The notes below the pieces were generated by a model. It searched no databases and was not told the DNA's origin. It saw only the letters and a list, made by a program, of their open reading frames with translations. Positions 6,762 through 16,100 of a stretch of 24,114 bases of DNA are shown here, one piece after another. Location of the stretch: the IMG/VR virus record IMGVR_UViG_3300035670_001222, positions 1-24,114 of that record; one strand, given 5' to 3'. This DNA comes from a virus. Made by a program: the position numbers and the translations under genes. How positions within the stretch are numbered: position 1 is the stretch's first letter; every line of letters starts with the position of its first letter.

Positions 6762-8140
6762 TGACCTTTACTAAGCTCAAAAAACTTTTGTTGAAGATAA
6801 TCTCTATCGTCATTATTAACGCTACTGTATTGATTTACAGGTTTTGAGTCATCGTCATCATCATCCTCTAATGGGGTTTCGTATATATCTATTTTTCCGT
6901 TTGATGTATCTATTTTGGAACCAAATGTTAATCCGTCAGCACCATATCTGTTTTTCATGACGTGCCAACGTCCGGTTCCATTTACTTTATCTTTTCTTCC
7001 TCTTGCTAGAGATAAAATAATATCTCCAATCATAATTTTTTCATATGAACCAGCTGCATTATCTCCTTCAATAATATTGCTTTTAGCAGCACCTCTATTT
7101 GCTTGTGAAGGTGATATAACTGGTATTCCTAATTCTTTAGCTAATGCTTTAGCTCCAACATAAACATCATCAATTTCTTCCTTACGTTCTCCATTTCTAG
7201 AGCGAGATGAACTCTTAACATAATCAAGATAATCAATAATAATTAAATCAGGTTTGAAATCATGTTGCATTTCCAGTTGTTGAAGGTGAGCCTGGATAGT
7301 ATCGAATGATGCTCTTTTAGGTGGGTATTCTTTGATTACTACTTTACCTCTAACTTTACTAATAGTTTCTTCAACTTTAGCTCTATTTTTATCTAAGGTA
7401 TCAACAGGTATTCCTGTAAACACAGCATCATATCTTTTACCTACATAACCTTCAGCTAATTCAAGTGAATAATGTACTACATTATATCCCATAGCGGCCG
7501 CATAAGCTCCCATATCAATAACAGCCCATGATTTACCACCTCCAGGGTTACCAAATACTAGTACTAGATCTCCTTTACCCATCCCACCTTGAGTTAGACT
7601 ATTAAATACAGGCCAAGGGAAAGGTATTGCATTTCTATCATCTACTCTATATCTTGATTCAATATCTTTATCATATTCATGACCAATATTTTTATCTTCA
7701 CCTGCTTTTAAGGCATTATTCATTAGTGTTTTAATACTATCATAATCACCCATACCAAGCAAATCAACAGAAGTCATGATTGCTTTTTTTACTTGTTGGT
7801 TTTTACAAAAATTAGTAAATTCATTCTCTACCCAATCCAAATCATTTGCTTGTGATTCTTTATAAGCTTCTCTCAACCCCTCAGTAATAGCAATTTTTAA
7901 AACATCATTATCAACCTTCTTTACTTCAGTAGACAGTACCTCCATTGTTGGTACTGTATGATACTTAGAAAAATATGATTGTATTTCTTTAACAATCCAT
8001 TGATTAGCTTGATTTTCAAAATATTCTTTTTCTAAAGAATCAGACACATTTACTAAGAAGTTCTTCTGTGTTAATAATGCTCCAATTACTTTCGTTTGAA
8101 ACTGAGGTCCGTATGCTTGTAATTTTTGTAATGTTGTCAT
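6758..8140 (-). CDS. DnaB-type replicative helicase (T4 gp41-like)
   Basis: This 460-aa hexameric helicase candidate unwinds DNA at the phage fork. An N-terminal helical domain (1-150) is followed by the RecA-like motor: Walker A GNPGGGKS at 197-204, the catalytic Glu227 in SLELAE, Walker B LIIIDYLDYV at 299-308 (Asp303), and the SPSQANRG motif at 343-350 with the sensor Gln346. The C-terminus carries a run of Asp (EDDDDDDSK) and ends KFFELSKGQ, a tail type often used for partner contacts. It starts 13 nt after the nuclease gene and precedes thioredoxin. The order UvsX - RNase H - helicase fits a T4-like replication module. No primase was seen in the window. Confidence 0.9.
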   Translation of the reverse strand: MTTLQKLQAYGPQFQTKVIGALLTQKNFLVNVSDSLEKEYFENQANQWIVKEIQSYFSKYHTVPTMEVLSTEVKKVDNDVLKIAITEGLREAYKESQANDLDWVENEFTNFCKNQQVKKAIMTSVDLLGMGDYDSIKTLMNNALKAGEDKNIGHEYDKDIESRYRVDDRNAIPFPWPVFNSLTQGGMGKGDLVLVFGNPGGGKSWAVIDMGAYAAAMGYNVVHYSLELAEGYVGKRYDAVFTGIPVDTLDKNRAKVEETISKVRGKVVIKEYPPKRASFDTIQAHLQQLEMQHDFKPDLIIIDYLDYVKSSSRSRNGERKEEIDDVYVGAKALAKELGIPVISPSQANRGAAKSNIIEGDNAAGSYEKIMIGDIILSLARGRKDKVNGTGRWHVMKNRYGADGLTFGSKIDTSNGKIDIYETPLEDDDDDDSKPVNQYSSVNNDDRDYLQQKFFELSKGQ

Positions 8141-8153
8141 AACTTTTTTAAAT

Positions 8154-9182
8154 TTAATTAAGAGAATTTAAGTAACCAAATACTTCTGTAAGCCAATTAT
8201 CTACGTTTGGTATTGACTCTCCCAATTTATCATTCACGTATATTTGATGAAATAAATACTTATTTAATTCATATGAACCATTAAAAGCATCTTTTACCAA
8301 CTGTTTGTTCTCAGGTGATAAGAAACTTCCATCCAAAGACATCAGTCGTTCATTAATTTCTAATTGATGTCTTCTTTCTACTACTGATAGATATAATTTA
8401 TTTTCATCTATTTTATTAGCAGATGACTCGATAATATCACTTAGTTCTAATTTATTCTCATTGATTAATTCAGGGAATAATTTAAGCAACTTAACAGGTC
8501 CTAAACCTGCAATTCCAGGAATATTATCAGATTGATCACCCATCAATATTTTATAATTCAAGAAATTATAACTACTAACACCGAATTCTTCTAATACATC
8601 TTTTGGTTTATATACCTTCTTTTTAACTGGAGAGTATACTTGGACTTTGTCTGAAATTAATTGTAAGAAATCTTTGTCAGCAGACATAATAGTTACGCTT
8701 GTTGTCTCATTATACGCCTGGAATTTATTTGATAAGTAACCAATAATATCATCTGCTTCCAAACCATCAATACTAACAACTGTAACTGGTAGGCATTTAA
8801 GATATTGAATTAATCTTGCCATCTGGTTATTTATACTCTCTGTTTCTTCTTCTTTTGAAGAGAAAATAGAATAATTTGTCATGCGGTTAACATGACGATT
8901 TGCTTTATACTCAGGGTATAAATTTCTCCTAGCATTCGAACCACCAACACCATCAAATACAATTACTACTTTAGTTGGATTAAGCATTTTGATTGCATAA
9001 CCAATTGATTTCAAAAATCCAGTTAGACCACCAATGTGGTGGCCATTTGGATTGATGTGATTAATCATAGTAAACGACCTCAAGAATGTATTGAGGCCGT
9101 CTATGATTAAGATTGAGTCTAATTGTGTCCTAGTGTCTGGTTGAATACTTGAGATTAGATCAAAGTATTTATTCTTGGACAT
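8154..9182 (-). CDS. rnh: 5'-3' exonuclease / flap nuclease (T4 RNase H-like)
   Basis: This FEN-family nuclease (342 aa) removes RNA primers and flaps on the lagging strand. Metal-binding acidic residues appear in family order: Asp28 in LIIDGLNTF, Asp77 in VVIVFDGVGG, Glu142-Asp144-Asp145 in LEADDIIGYL, Asp169 and Asp171 in SADKDFLQLI, and Asp216 and Asp219 in GDQSDNIPGIAGLG, the last being the helix-hairpin-helix entrance. RRNLYPEYKANR at 85-96 is the DNA-binding arch region. Its ATG overlaps the end of uvsX by 14 nt, in a different frame. Size is close to T4 RNase H (about 305 aa). Confidence 0.9.
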   Translation of the reverse strand: MSKNKYFDLISSIQPDTRTQLDSILIIDGLNTFLRSFTMINHINPNGHHIGGLTGFLKSIGYAIKMLNPTKVVIVFDGVGGSNARRNLYPEYKANRHVNRMTNYSIFSSKEEETESINNQMARLIQYLKCLPVTVVSIDGLEADDIIGYLSNKFQAYNETTSVTIMSADKDFLQLISDKVQVYSPVKKKVYKPKDVLEEFGVSSYNFLNYKILMGDQSDNIPGIAGLGPVKLLKLFPELINENKLELSDIIESSANKIDENKLYLSVVERRHQLEINERLMSLDGSFLSPENKQLVKDAFNGSYELNKYLFHQIYVNDKLGESIPNVDNWLTEVFGYLNSLN

Positions 9183-10260
9183 CTACTAAATTTATTTCTT
9201 TAAAATTTTCTTCCATTTCATCTTCCTCAACAATATCAAAATCAGCTGATCCTAGAATTTGTAGCCACTCATGTGAGTGATCTTTTTTATAAGTATCAAT
9301 TGCTTTTTTATCATCAGGGATGAAACCATGGACTGTCATTGTAACAGTACCTTTTGTTTGTACACCTGTAACGTGATTTTTATCAGCAGAAATCTTAGTA
9401 CGTTTAGCAAATTCAACGTCTTTACCATCTTTAGTTGCTTTTATTTTGCTAGTACCACTGTTTGATACGTTACCAAATGTAATTACAAAAGATGAATCAA
9501 AGAACATTGTATCACCACCTTTATTTTTCAATTTAGGTTGTTCCATTGGTGAGTTTGGTTTTGCAACCCACACCTTATTAACTGCTACAAACGTATTTGT
9601 ATATGGTTGATTTTCTTTACGAGATAAGATAATCTTTTGATTAATAAAGTTACCAAATGTTTGAGACATTGCTCCAGCATTCCATTCATTATTATTTTTA
9701 TTTGACTCAACAGATAATCTACATGGAATAGATCCTACTGAATCCCACAAGAATAATAAATCAAATGGTAATTTACCGGATGCTTGTTCACTTAATAGGT
9801 CAGCTACAAAAGCACCTACATCTTCAATTGTGTTTAGTGAACCTCTATCTACATACAAGAAGAAACCTTTATAATCAATAACCTCACCTGTTTCAGGATC
9901 AGCTACAGATGTTAGTTCAAAACCCATTTGTACAGCATGTTCCCAATTCCATTTCATCTCAGTGATGATGAAAACTGGTAGAACACCCATCTTTTGAGCA
10001 GATACTGCTGCCTCAAGCATTGCTGTTGTTTTACCTGTATCTGAATGACCACGTAACAATGTTATATGGCCCATAGGAATACCTGGGATAGACAATACAT
10101 CTTGGAATGCCTTTGAAAGCGGAATCCACCTTTGTGGTTTAAATTTAACAGATTGATCTAAGAATTTAGATTTCTTAAATGCATCAATGTTAAATGATTT
10201 TTTTAACGATTCGGATACAACCGTCGTTAGACTGTCTTTACTTTTAGCCATTTTAGCCAT
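9169..10260 (-). CDS. uvsX: UvsX/RecA-like recombinase
   Basis: A strand-exchange ATPase of 363 aa. Walker A is GHSDTGKT at 71-78, the catalytic Glu101 lies in ITEMKW, and Walker B LLFLWDSVGS at 168-177 has Asp173. A DNA-binding loop region follows near 190-250 (EWNAGAMSQTFGNF, then KGGDTMFFDS). The C-terminal tail is acidic (EEDEMEENFKE), as in UvsX and RecA. The first codons repeat (ATG GCT AAA twice, giving MAKMAK), so translation could begin at either ATG three codons apart. It follows the gp32-like gene with a 6-nt gap, its natural partner in strand exchange and replication restart. Confidence 0.93.
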   Translation of the reverse strand: MAKMAKSKDSLTTVVSESLKKSFNIDAFKKSKFLDQSVKFKPQRWIPLSKAFQDVLSIPGIPMGHITLLRGHSDTGKTTAMLEAAVSAQKMGVLPVFIITEMKWNWEHAVQMGFELTSVADPETGEVIDYKGFFLYVDRGSLNTIEDVGAFVADLLSEQASGKLPFDLLFLWDSVGSIPCRLSVESNKNNNEWNAGAMSQTFGNFINQKIILSRKENQPYTNTFVAVNKVWVAKPNSPMEQPKLKNKGGDTMFFDSSFVITFGNVSNSGTSKIKATKDGKDVEFAKRTKISADKNHVTGVQTKGTVTMTVHGFIPDDKKAIDTYKKDHSHEWLQILGSADFDIVEEDEMEENFKEINLVDVQE

Positions 10261-10266
10261 TGTTTA

Positions 10267-11085
10267 TTAATCATTAAATAGTGAATCAAACTTATCAGTC
10301 GCTGTTGCTTTAGGTTTTACATCTAAAGTGTAAGGTTGAATTGGAGAGTTGAAATCTTTTAAGAAATCATCTTCCTCATCTACAATTGATGTTGGAGTTG
10401 CTTCCGGAGTTGATTCATCTTCAGGAGATAGCCACTTTTGCAATATGTCTTTCAACGCATCGTAAGTGTACTTTCGATTAATAGCTAAGATGTCAGGTTG
10501 TTCTTCTAATGATTTAGTAACAAATGCAGCATCATCAGAGATTGGTGTAGATTTTGGTTTTGGTCTTAAAGTACATTTAATACCTTTTCTACCAGCAATT
10601 ACATCTTCGATTGCTTCAACTGTAAAATCACGACCATCTGTAATGTCTGTAAAATCACCGTAATCTTCATCACTAGCGATACCCATTAATTGGTCATTAA
10701 CTAATTTACCAACTTCCCATAGACGTACACCTGCACTCTCTTCACCGCGAACGATTACTGGAGCAAAATAACGTGTTTTAGGAGAAATTTTGTTGGCTAG
10801 AGTCCAATCATCTTTATCGGATGATTTACGTAGTTTCTTAGCGAAGTCTGTGATTGGGTCTTCTTCACCCCAGTTACTTAATGCTAAGATTGGTCCTTTT
10901 GAAAAACCATAGTGCATTTGAACTTCGCGCAATGGCCACTCTTTTCTAAAAGTGTTTGGGACGATTCTGATCTGGTGTTTGCCTGCTTTTGGTTTCCAGA
11001 AAATTTTAGTGTAGTCGATTTTTTCACGACCTGCGCCTCTGTTGGCGTTCGCTTCAAGCTTCTGCTTGACAAAACTTAAATCCAT
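10267..11085 (-). CDS. Single-stranded DNA-binding protein, T4 gp32-like
   Basis: This 272-aa protein coats ssDNA at the fork and during UvsX recombination. It has a basic N-terminus for cooperativity (KQKLEANANRGAGREK), the OB-fold core start FWKPKAGKHQIRIVP at 29-43, the conserved block YFAPVIVRGEESAGVRLWE, and an acidic tail rich in Asp/Glu that ends DKFDSLFND, typical of SSB partner-binding tails. T4 gp32 has a zinc finger with three Cys; this protein has a single Cys (IKCTL), so that zinc site is absent. It is directly upstream of uvsX. Its leader contains two small hairpins that could serve autoregulation. Confidence 0.9.
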   Translation of the reverse strand: MDLSFVKQKLEANANRGAGREKIDYTKIFWKPKAGKHQIRIVPNTFRKEWPLREVQMHYGFSKGPILALSNWGEEDPITDFAKKLRKSSDKDDWTLANKISPKTRYFAPVIVRGEESAGVRLWEVGKLVNDQLMGIASDEDYGDFTDITDGRDFTVEAIEDVIAGRKGIKCTLRPKPKSTPISDDAAFVTKSLEEQPDILAINRKYTYDALKDILQKWLSPEDESTPEATPTSIVDEEDDFLKDFNSPIQPYTLDVKPKATATDKFDSLFND

Positions 11086-11164
11086 ATTGTTTTTGTTTTA
11101 ATTGTAAGTCGTTCTATGAACGGAATATATTGTGAATCTATGATTCTAAATTTTGACCTCCAAA
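11086..11164 (-). promoter_or_regulatory. Structured leader of the gp32-like gene
   Basis: In the 79-nt gap the minus-strand RNA forms GAAUC-AUA-GAUUC (11146-11134) and CGUUC-AUA-GAACG (11122-11110), two 5-bp hairpins with the same AUA loop and 11 nt between them. The remaining 24 nt up to the ATG are unstructured and A-rich. T4 gp32 represses its own translation through a leader pseudoknot followed by an unstructured A/U tract; the layout here is similar, but the function is inferred. Confidence 0.4.
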
Positions 11165-11581
11165 CTATTTGTTGAAGTCTATTATCTTATGGATTGCTGT
11201 ATCTAATCTACGTAGGTCAGGGCCATCCGTTAATAAAATACAGTTTTTATAGTCATTCCAATTTACGATAAAATTTTTGTCCACCACACCATTGTTTAAA
11301 GTTCTTATTAAAGTATTAAGAGCATTAATAGTGTACAAGGTGTTTGATTCTTTTTTACGATGTAATAAGATAGTATTGGCCAGCGGTGCATCTTGCATGT
11401 TGCCCGAGTCAATATTATATGTACACATCAATTCTTCACTTTGTGGAGATTCAAGAATGAATATCTTATTGAAAAGAATAGCGTAACGACGATTGATTGT
11501 GTTAACTGTATTTTCCAAATCCAATGGAGTTGTAAATGTACAGAATAATTTGTTCAAGTCTAGTTCGTTTAATTGTTCCAT
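11165..11581 (-). CDS. Hypothetical 138-aa protein in the replication module
   Basis: I do not recognise the family. The protein is soluble-looking, of mixed alpha/beta pattern: MEQLNELDLNKLFCTF, then FILESPQSEELMCTYNI, a central TLYTINALNTLIRTLN helix, and VNWNDYKNCILLTDGPDLRRLDT near the end. No signal peptide or membrane segment is seen. It lies between the polymerase-like gene and the gp32-like gene with a 9-nt gap upstream, suggesting a replication or regulatory role. Its ATG is the only reasonable start. The A/T-rich sequence just before it is also the end of the upstream gene. Confidence 0.65.
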   Translation of the reverse strand: MEQLNELDLNKLFCTFTTPLDLENTVNTINRRYAILFNKIFILESPQSEELMCTYNIDSGNMQDAPLANTILLHRKKESNTLYTINALNTLIRTLNNGVVDKNFIVNWNDYKNCILLTDGPDLRRLDTAIHKIIDFNK

Positions 11582-11590
11582 AATAAATAT

Positions 11591-12880
11591 TTATATTTTC
11601 TCCAAACCGTGATACGATTGGCCTTGTTTAATGGTTACTGGATATTTTAATGTATTTATTATATCCAAAATTAATTCTTTATCCTCTTCACTATAATCAA
11701 ATAAGAAGGCATCATAAGTATACAATACTAATTTTGTTTTTTTACCTTCTAACTTACTTAATATTGATTCTAATAATTTAACATTAGTTGATGTTTCTTT
11801 ACTTTGAACTACATAATTAAATAACTTTGATCGAGTCATATCAGCGTCAGGCATAAATACCTTATTTTCTGTTACTAATTGCTTCCCATATTGGTACGTA
11901 TCCCACATACCATCTGTATAAGATAATACTTTTTCAAAGAATGGTTTAGATTGATATTCACCCCATACACCACCATATAACTGTTTAAATGTTAATTCTT
12001 TAGCTTCTTGTTGTGATACACCTAACACATATCCTAGATATTCGTATGTATTTTTTTCTTTAGGAAAATCAAATCCAACCATTTCACCAATCAATCGTGG
12101 GTGATACCCCTGAAAATCAATTTCAATAAATTTATCATTTTCTGGTTTAAAACATGCACGTTCACCATCATCTTTATTCAATGCTGCAAAGTTAATGCTA
12201 TTAAATGTGTTTGATGGGCGTGAAGTTGTTGTATATAGATTATATTGAGTGTATATTCTACTGCGATTTAAATTAAATTGTGGGTTTGTTAACTTCCCAT
12301 TGTAATAATCAATAAAGCAGTTTTTATCGACCATTATGCCGTTTTTTTCAATATGGTAGAATACGTTTGATGTATGAAAATTTTGAAATTCAAATACTTT
12401 ATCTGCAGTTGAATATTGCCTAATGACAGGCCAAACCATATCAAATATAGTTTCACACATTTCATAATGTTTACTAATTGGTATTAAACAATTAACATTA
12501 GGTAATGAATAGTGTTTACTGTAATAATAGTTAATACAAGTGTTGTCTAATGATTTAATATCAACTTGTTCAATAAAATTTACATCATACAATTTATCTG
12601 CTAATTGGGGATAATAATGTAATGCTTTTTTCTTGTCTAATGTAAATAATCTATCTGTGTTGTTTAATAACCAAAATAACATTTCTGGTTTGCTTATACC
12701 AAACGATTCGTTGTGGTTTAAACACAATATATATCCCTTTTTACCATTAAATGGTCTAATATATATTAAACTTAATTCAGTAAGAGATGGATGGAAATTG
12801 TCATTAAACGGAATGAACCGAATAAAGCAATCTTCGAATGCACGAGGCAGTTGTGATGATTTCTCAATGATATAAAACAT
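11591..12880 (-). CDS. Divergent family A DNA polymerase-like protein
   Basis: The C-terminal 260 residues (of 429) match the PolA palm and fingers in order. HIEKNGIMVD occurs at 176-185. TTTSRPSNTFNSINFAAL at 217-234 fits the template-binding TGRLSS..NLQNIP motif. Motif A is IDFQGYHPRL with Asp255. Motif B is AKELTFKQLYG with Lys294, Phe298, Tyr302 and Gly303 in the canonical spacing. An Asn355/Gln359 pair matches the family's N..Q. Motif C reads TYDAFLFD, with Asp390 present but the usual HDE replaced by YDA. The first 170 residues could be a decayed 3'-5' exonuclease domain. T4 itself uses a family B polymerase, so this may be the phage replicase, a repair enzyme or an inactive relative. 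The fold call is good; activity is uncertain. Confidence 0.75.
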   Translation of the reverse strand: MFYIIEKSSQLPRAFEDCFIRFIPFNDNFHPSLTELSLIYIRPFNGKKGYILCLNHNESFGISKPEMLFWLLNNTDRLFTLDKKKALHYYPQLADKLYDVNFIEQVDIKSLDNTCINYYYSKHYSLPNVNCLIPISKHYEMCETIFDMVWPVIRQYSTADKVFEFQNFHTSNVFYHIEKNGIMVDKNCFIDYYNGKLTNPQFNLNRSRIYTQYNLYTTTSRPSNTFNSINFAALNKDDGERACFKPENDKFIEIDFQGYHPRLIGEMVGFDFPKEKNTYEYLGYVLGVSQQEAKELTFKQLYGGVWGEYQSKPFFEKVLSYTDGMWDTYQYGKQLVTENKVFMPDADMTRSKLFNYVVQSKETSTNVKLLESILSKLEGKKTKLVLYTYDAFLFDYSEEDKELILDIINTLKYPVTIKQGQSYHGLEKI

Positions 12881-12923
12881 AACCTTTTTTTTGTAGACCT
12901 GAATGTAATAACTTTTCTCTGCC

Positions 12924-13175
12924 CTATAAAAATTTCTTCAAATTGGGGTTAAGAAGAGTTTTTAGAACTCCATTAACATCTTTTATTGAAAGCATTTTTT
13001 TATATTCTGGGTTTTGTTTGGTTATTAATTCCTTAGCGATTGAATTGTATTCTCTACCTTCATAAAATTTATTATTCAATACAAAGAAAGGTCCTTTATA
13101 AGCGACTAATGTATCCTTATAAACTAACTCACCATGTGATTGTTTGACTTGTATTTTATTTTTAGGTATTCTCAT
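12924..13175 (-). CDS. Hypothetical 83-aa protein following the baseplate hub
   Basis: The ATG overlaps the stop of the hub gene (TAATG), so it is probably translationally coupled to it. The product is basic (MRIPKNKIQVKQ..., ending NPNLKKFL). Residues about 15-43 (GELVYKDT, YKGPFFVLNNKFYEGREY) look like a small beta-rich repeat of the kind seen at the tips of Bacteroidetes phage tail proteins, but I cannot name a family. Expected role: minor baseplate or tail-tip component, from position only. Confidence 0.55.
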   Translation of the reverse strand: MRIPKNKIQVKQSHGELVYKDTLVAYKGPFFVLNNKFYEGREYNSIAKELITKQNPEYKKMLSIKDVNGVLKTLLNPNLKKFL

Positions 13176-16100
13176 TATCCTATTAGTTTTACAGCTTCAT
13201 TATACATACTTAATCTGCTGTTTATTATATCTTGACTAGGTTCACGACTAGCATCTCCTGTAACCCATTCTTTATAATAAACTTTTACCCAATCTGTTGC
13301 AGTATTTACTTTTGTTCCTTTAGTTATAAAGGTAGTAGTCCCACCTACATAGACACCTCTTCTTTCAATATTACTTACAGCAAATTCAGCTCCAATTTCC
13401 CAAGTAGCAAAAACAGCAAATCCTCTTAATCTACCACCACTATCCACAACGTTAACGGTTCCTGTGATATCATTATCATATTGGCTATTCCATCTACTAC
13501 CATCTGTTTGAACGCCAAAGAAATTATTATTAAATCCTTTTAATTGATCCCCAGCTCCTTGTTCACTAATTGCTTTAGCCAGTACTGCTATTGCTACATT
13601 TTTATTTAAACCTGATTTTATTTTATTTTTAAGATAAGTTGCTAATTGGGTTTTAAGAATATATGTTCTTTCAAAATCAACAACTGGTTTTTCAGGATAC
13701 GCATTTCTAACTATACCTCGAACTCTATTAGCATTTTCATTAGTTGATGTTTCTGGGGTTAGATCAATAACTAATTTGTCATAATCCCAATCAAACCCAC
13801 CTTCAGGATTATCTAATATAATAGTTTGAGCTCCGATTGTTGTTGTCCAATCCCCACTTTTAACATCTTGGGAAATATCTGTTACAATATATCCTAACTG
13901 ATTTCCAAACCCATTTCCTTTATATCCTTTAGGTAATGCATTTTCTGATATTCTAAATAAATTTCCTATTATCATTCCACCTAAACCATCAAATGTTAAA
14001 GATAATTTTGTAGGAATAATTACATTAAATCCGTTTCCAGGTACTTTAAAATAGTTCCTAGTAAATTGAATTAAATCACGTAAAGCATTTTTATAATCTC
14101 CATTAGAAGATGTTGAAGAAGCTTCAGATACAGTTCCTTGAACTGCAGTATTAGCAAAAAATTCAGCTATTTTACTTAATGCTTTTGATATAGACTCATA
14201 AGCAGCAGCAGCATCTTTTATATATTTATCAAATTGTTTTTGAGAATTATCAGGGATTGATAAAGCTCTATCTGTTATTCCATTACTGTATGCTTTTAAA
14301 GATGCTGAATCTGTATTTAATAAATCTTGATTAGCTTGAGCAGCAATAGATATCATTGCTGATTGTTCAGGAAATATCTGTGATTGTAGTGTATAATTTC
14401 TAACTACTGATTTTTTGTTTTGAACTTCTATTTGAAAAGAATTTTGAGCAGTTGATAATTGTCCAGTAAAGTTTACATCAATTATACTTGCCCTTTCATC
14501 ATCAACATATATTTCAAAACTATTAAGGTTACCAATAGCTGCTTGGCAATCCTTTAGAGTACCCTTTAAAAAATCATATAAATTAATTTCATTTCGTTCT
14601 TGACGATCTGAGTTTCCTAAATCTGCTGTTATTTTTTTATATAAATAATTTAGATTAATATATATATTTCCTATAACACCCTTTTCATCAGCAATGTTTT
14701 TATCTACAAATTTTTTATTTAATTTTGAAAGATATTGAATTACTGATTTGTTTTGGGTAATAGTTTGTTGAGCAGCTGCAGCAGTTGCTGCGGCTTGAGC
14801 AATGTTATCTTGTTTAGTAATGTCTGTACTTATTGAAGCATCTTTTCTTGGGTTTACACCTTTAGGACCTGCTACATCTGCAAAAGCTTCTATTATAATA
14901 TCGCCGGTAATGCTATCATCAAATACTTCTAAGGCTTGCATAAAAGTTAATTGATTAGGACTATCTGCTTTAAAAGGTTCTATTGACCAATCACTCCCAC
15001 CTACATTTCTCTTTTCAAGAGTGTAATAAGTATAACCATTTAAATTACCAGTTACTATATCAAAAAGTCCTTTAGAAACTACACCATTTCCCTTAATACC
15101 ACTAACTCCTGCAAAATCCCAAAAAATAAATTTTTCATCAGCTGATGTTAAACCATTACCAAGATTATTAACACCACTTCTAGCCTTAATTGAATAACCA
15201 GTTAAAGATGCTTGTTCTATTATTGTTTTTCCAGTACCTCTTACTAGTTCATATTGGCGTTGTAATTCTTGATAAGCTAACTCTGCTGCATTTAGATCTC
15301 TTTTAGGTTTGGTTGGATCTCCCCCTTGATATGTAATAAAATCTTTTATTGTTTTTATAACATTAACTTCATCTGTAGTTGTAGACATAGCTTCTTTTAA
15401 AGCAAAAACTACTACTGATTTAGCTTTAGTAATCTCAGCAGGGAATCTTGTTGGGTCAAACCCAACTACCCCAATCTCAGCATTTATAACATCTTGTAAG
15501 GTTTGAGATGACCCACTAGTAGTAAATGTTACATTTACTCCATTTTCCCAAACAGGAGATGAAATTATACATGTAGAAGGTTCTACTGATACTTGTAATG
15601 GATTCCACAAACATGTTGTAGGTTTTAAATCACCATTATTATCTTTAGAAGATGTTGTTATTATTAAAGGAGTATTTGATGTATTTAAAATTGAATAATT
15701 TAAAACATGACATAAACTCTCTAAAGTGATATATGCTTGGATGTTATTTGTTAATAACGGGTCTGTACTATCTTGAGGGGGAGGTGGAATTCCTCCTGGG
15801 CTGTCAATAGCAAAAAATTCTAAAGTTGGGGTATTTGGATACTGTGCTGCTACTAACTGTAGTGATACCCCTTCTGCTAGTCCACCTGGTTGTCTTGTTG
15901 AGGCATAAGCATAAAACTCACTTATTATTCCCGCTAAATAATTTTTATCATATGAATTAATTATTTTTTGCTTATCATAATTACCAAGTAACTCAGGTTT
16001 GCCTAACACCTCACCACTAACAGAAGCAGCAACTGAATTAAAAGCCATATTTGTGTTATTGACTTTCAATGATTCAATCACCTCACCAACTGATATAATA

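Noticed and set aside
6382-6774. Plus-strand open frame of 130 codons
   Set aside because: Antisense to nrdB and thioredoxin, both with complete catalytic motifs. No recognisable protein features.
10884-11072. Second minus-strand frame inside the gp32-like gene
   Set aside because: An out-of-frame shadow of the SSB gene, without family features.
11583-11595. ATATTTAT and an exact TATAAATA on the minus strand before the 138-aa gene
   Set aside because: They end 1-6 nt before the ATG, leaving no space for a leader, and unlike the five accepted boxes they run up against the end of the polymerase-like gene. Probably A/T-rich coincidence.
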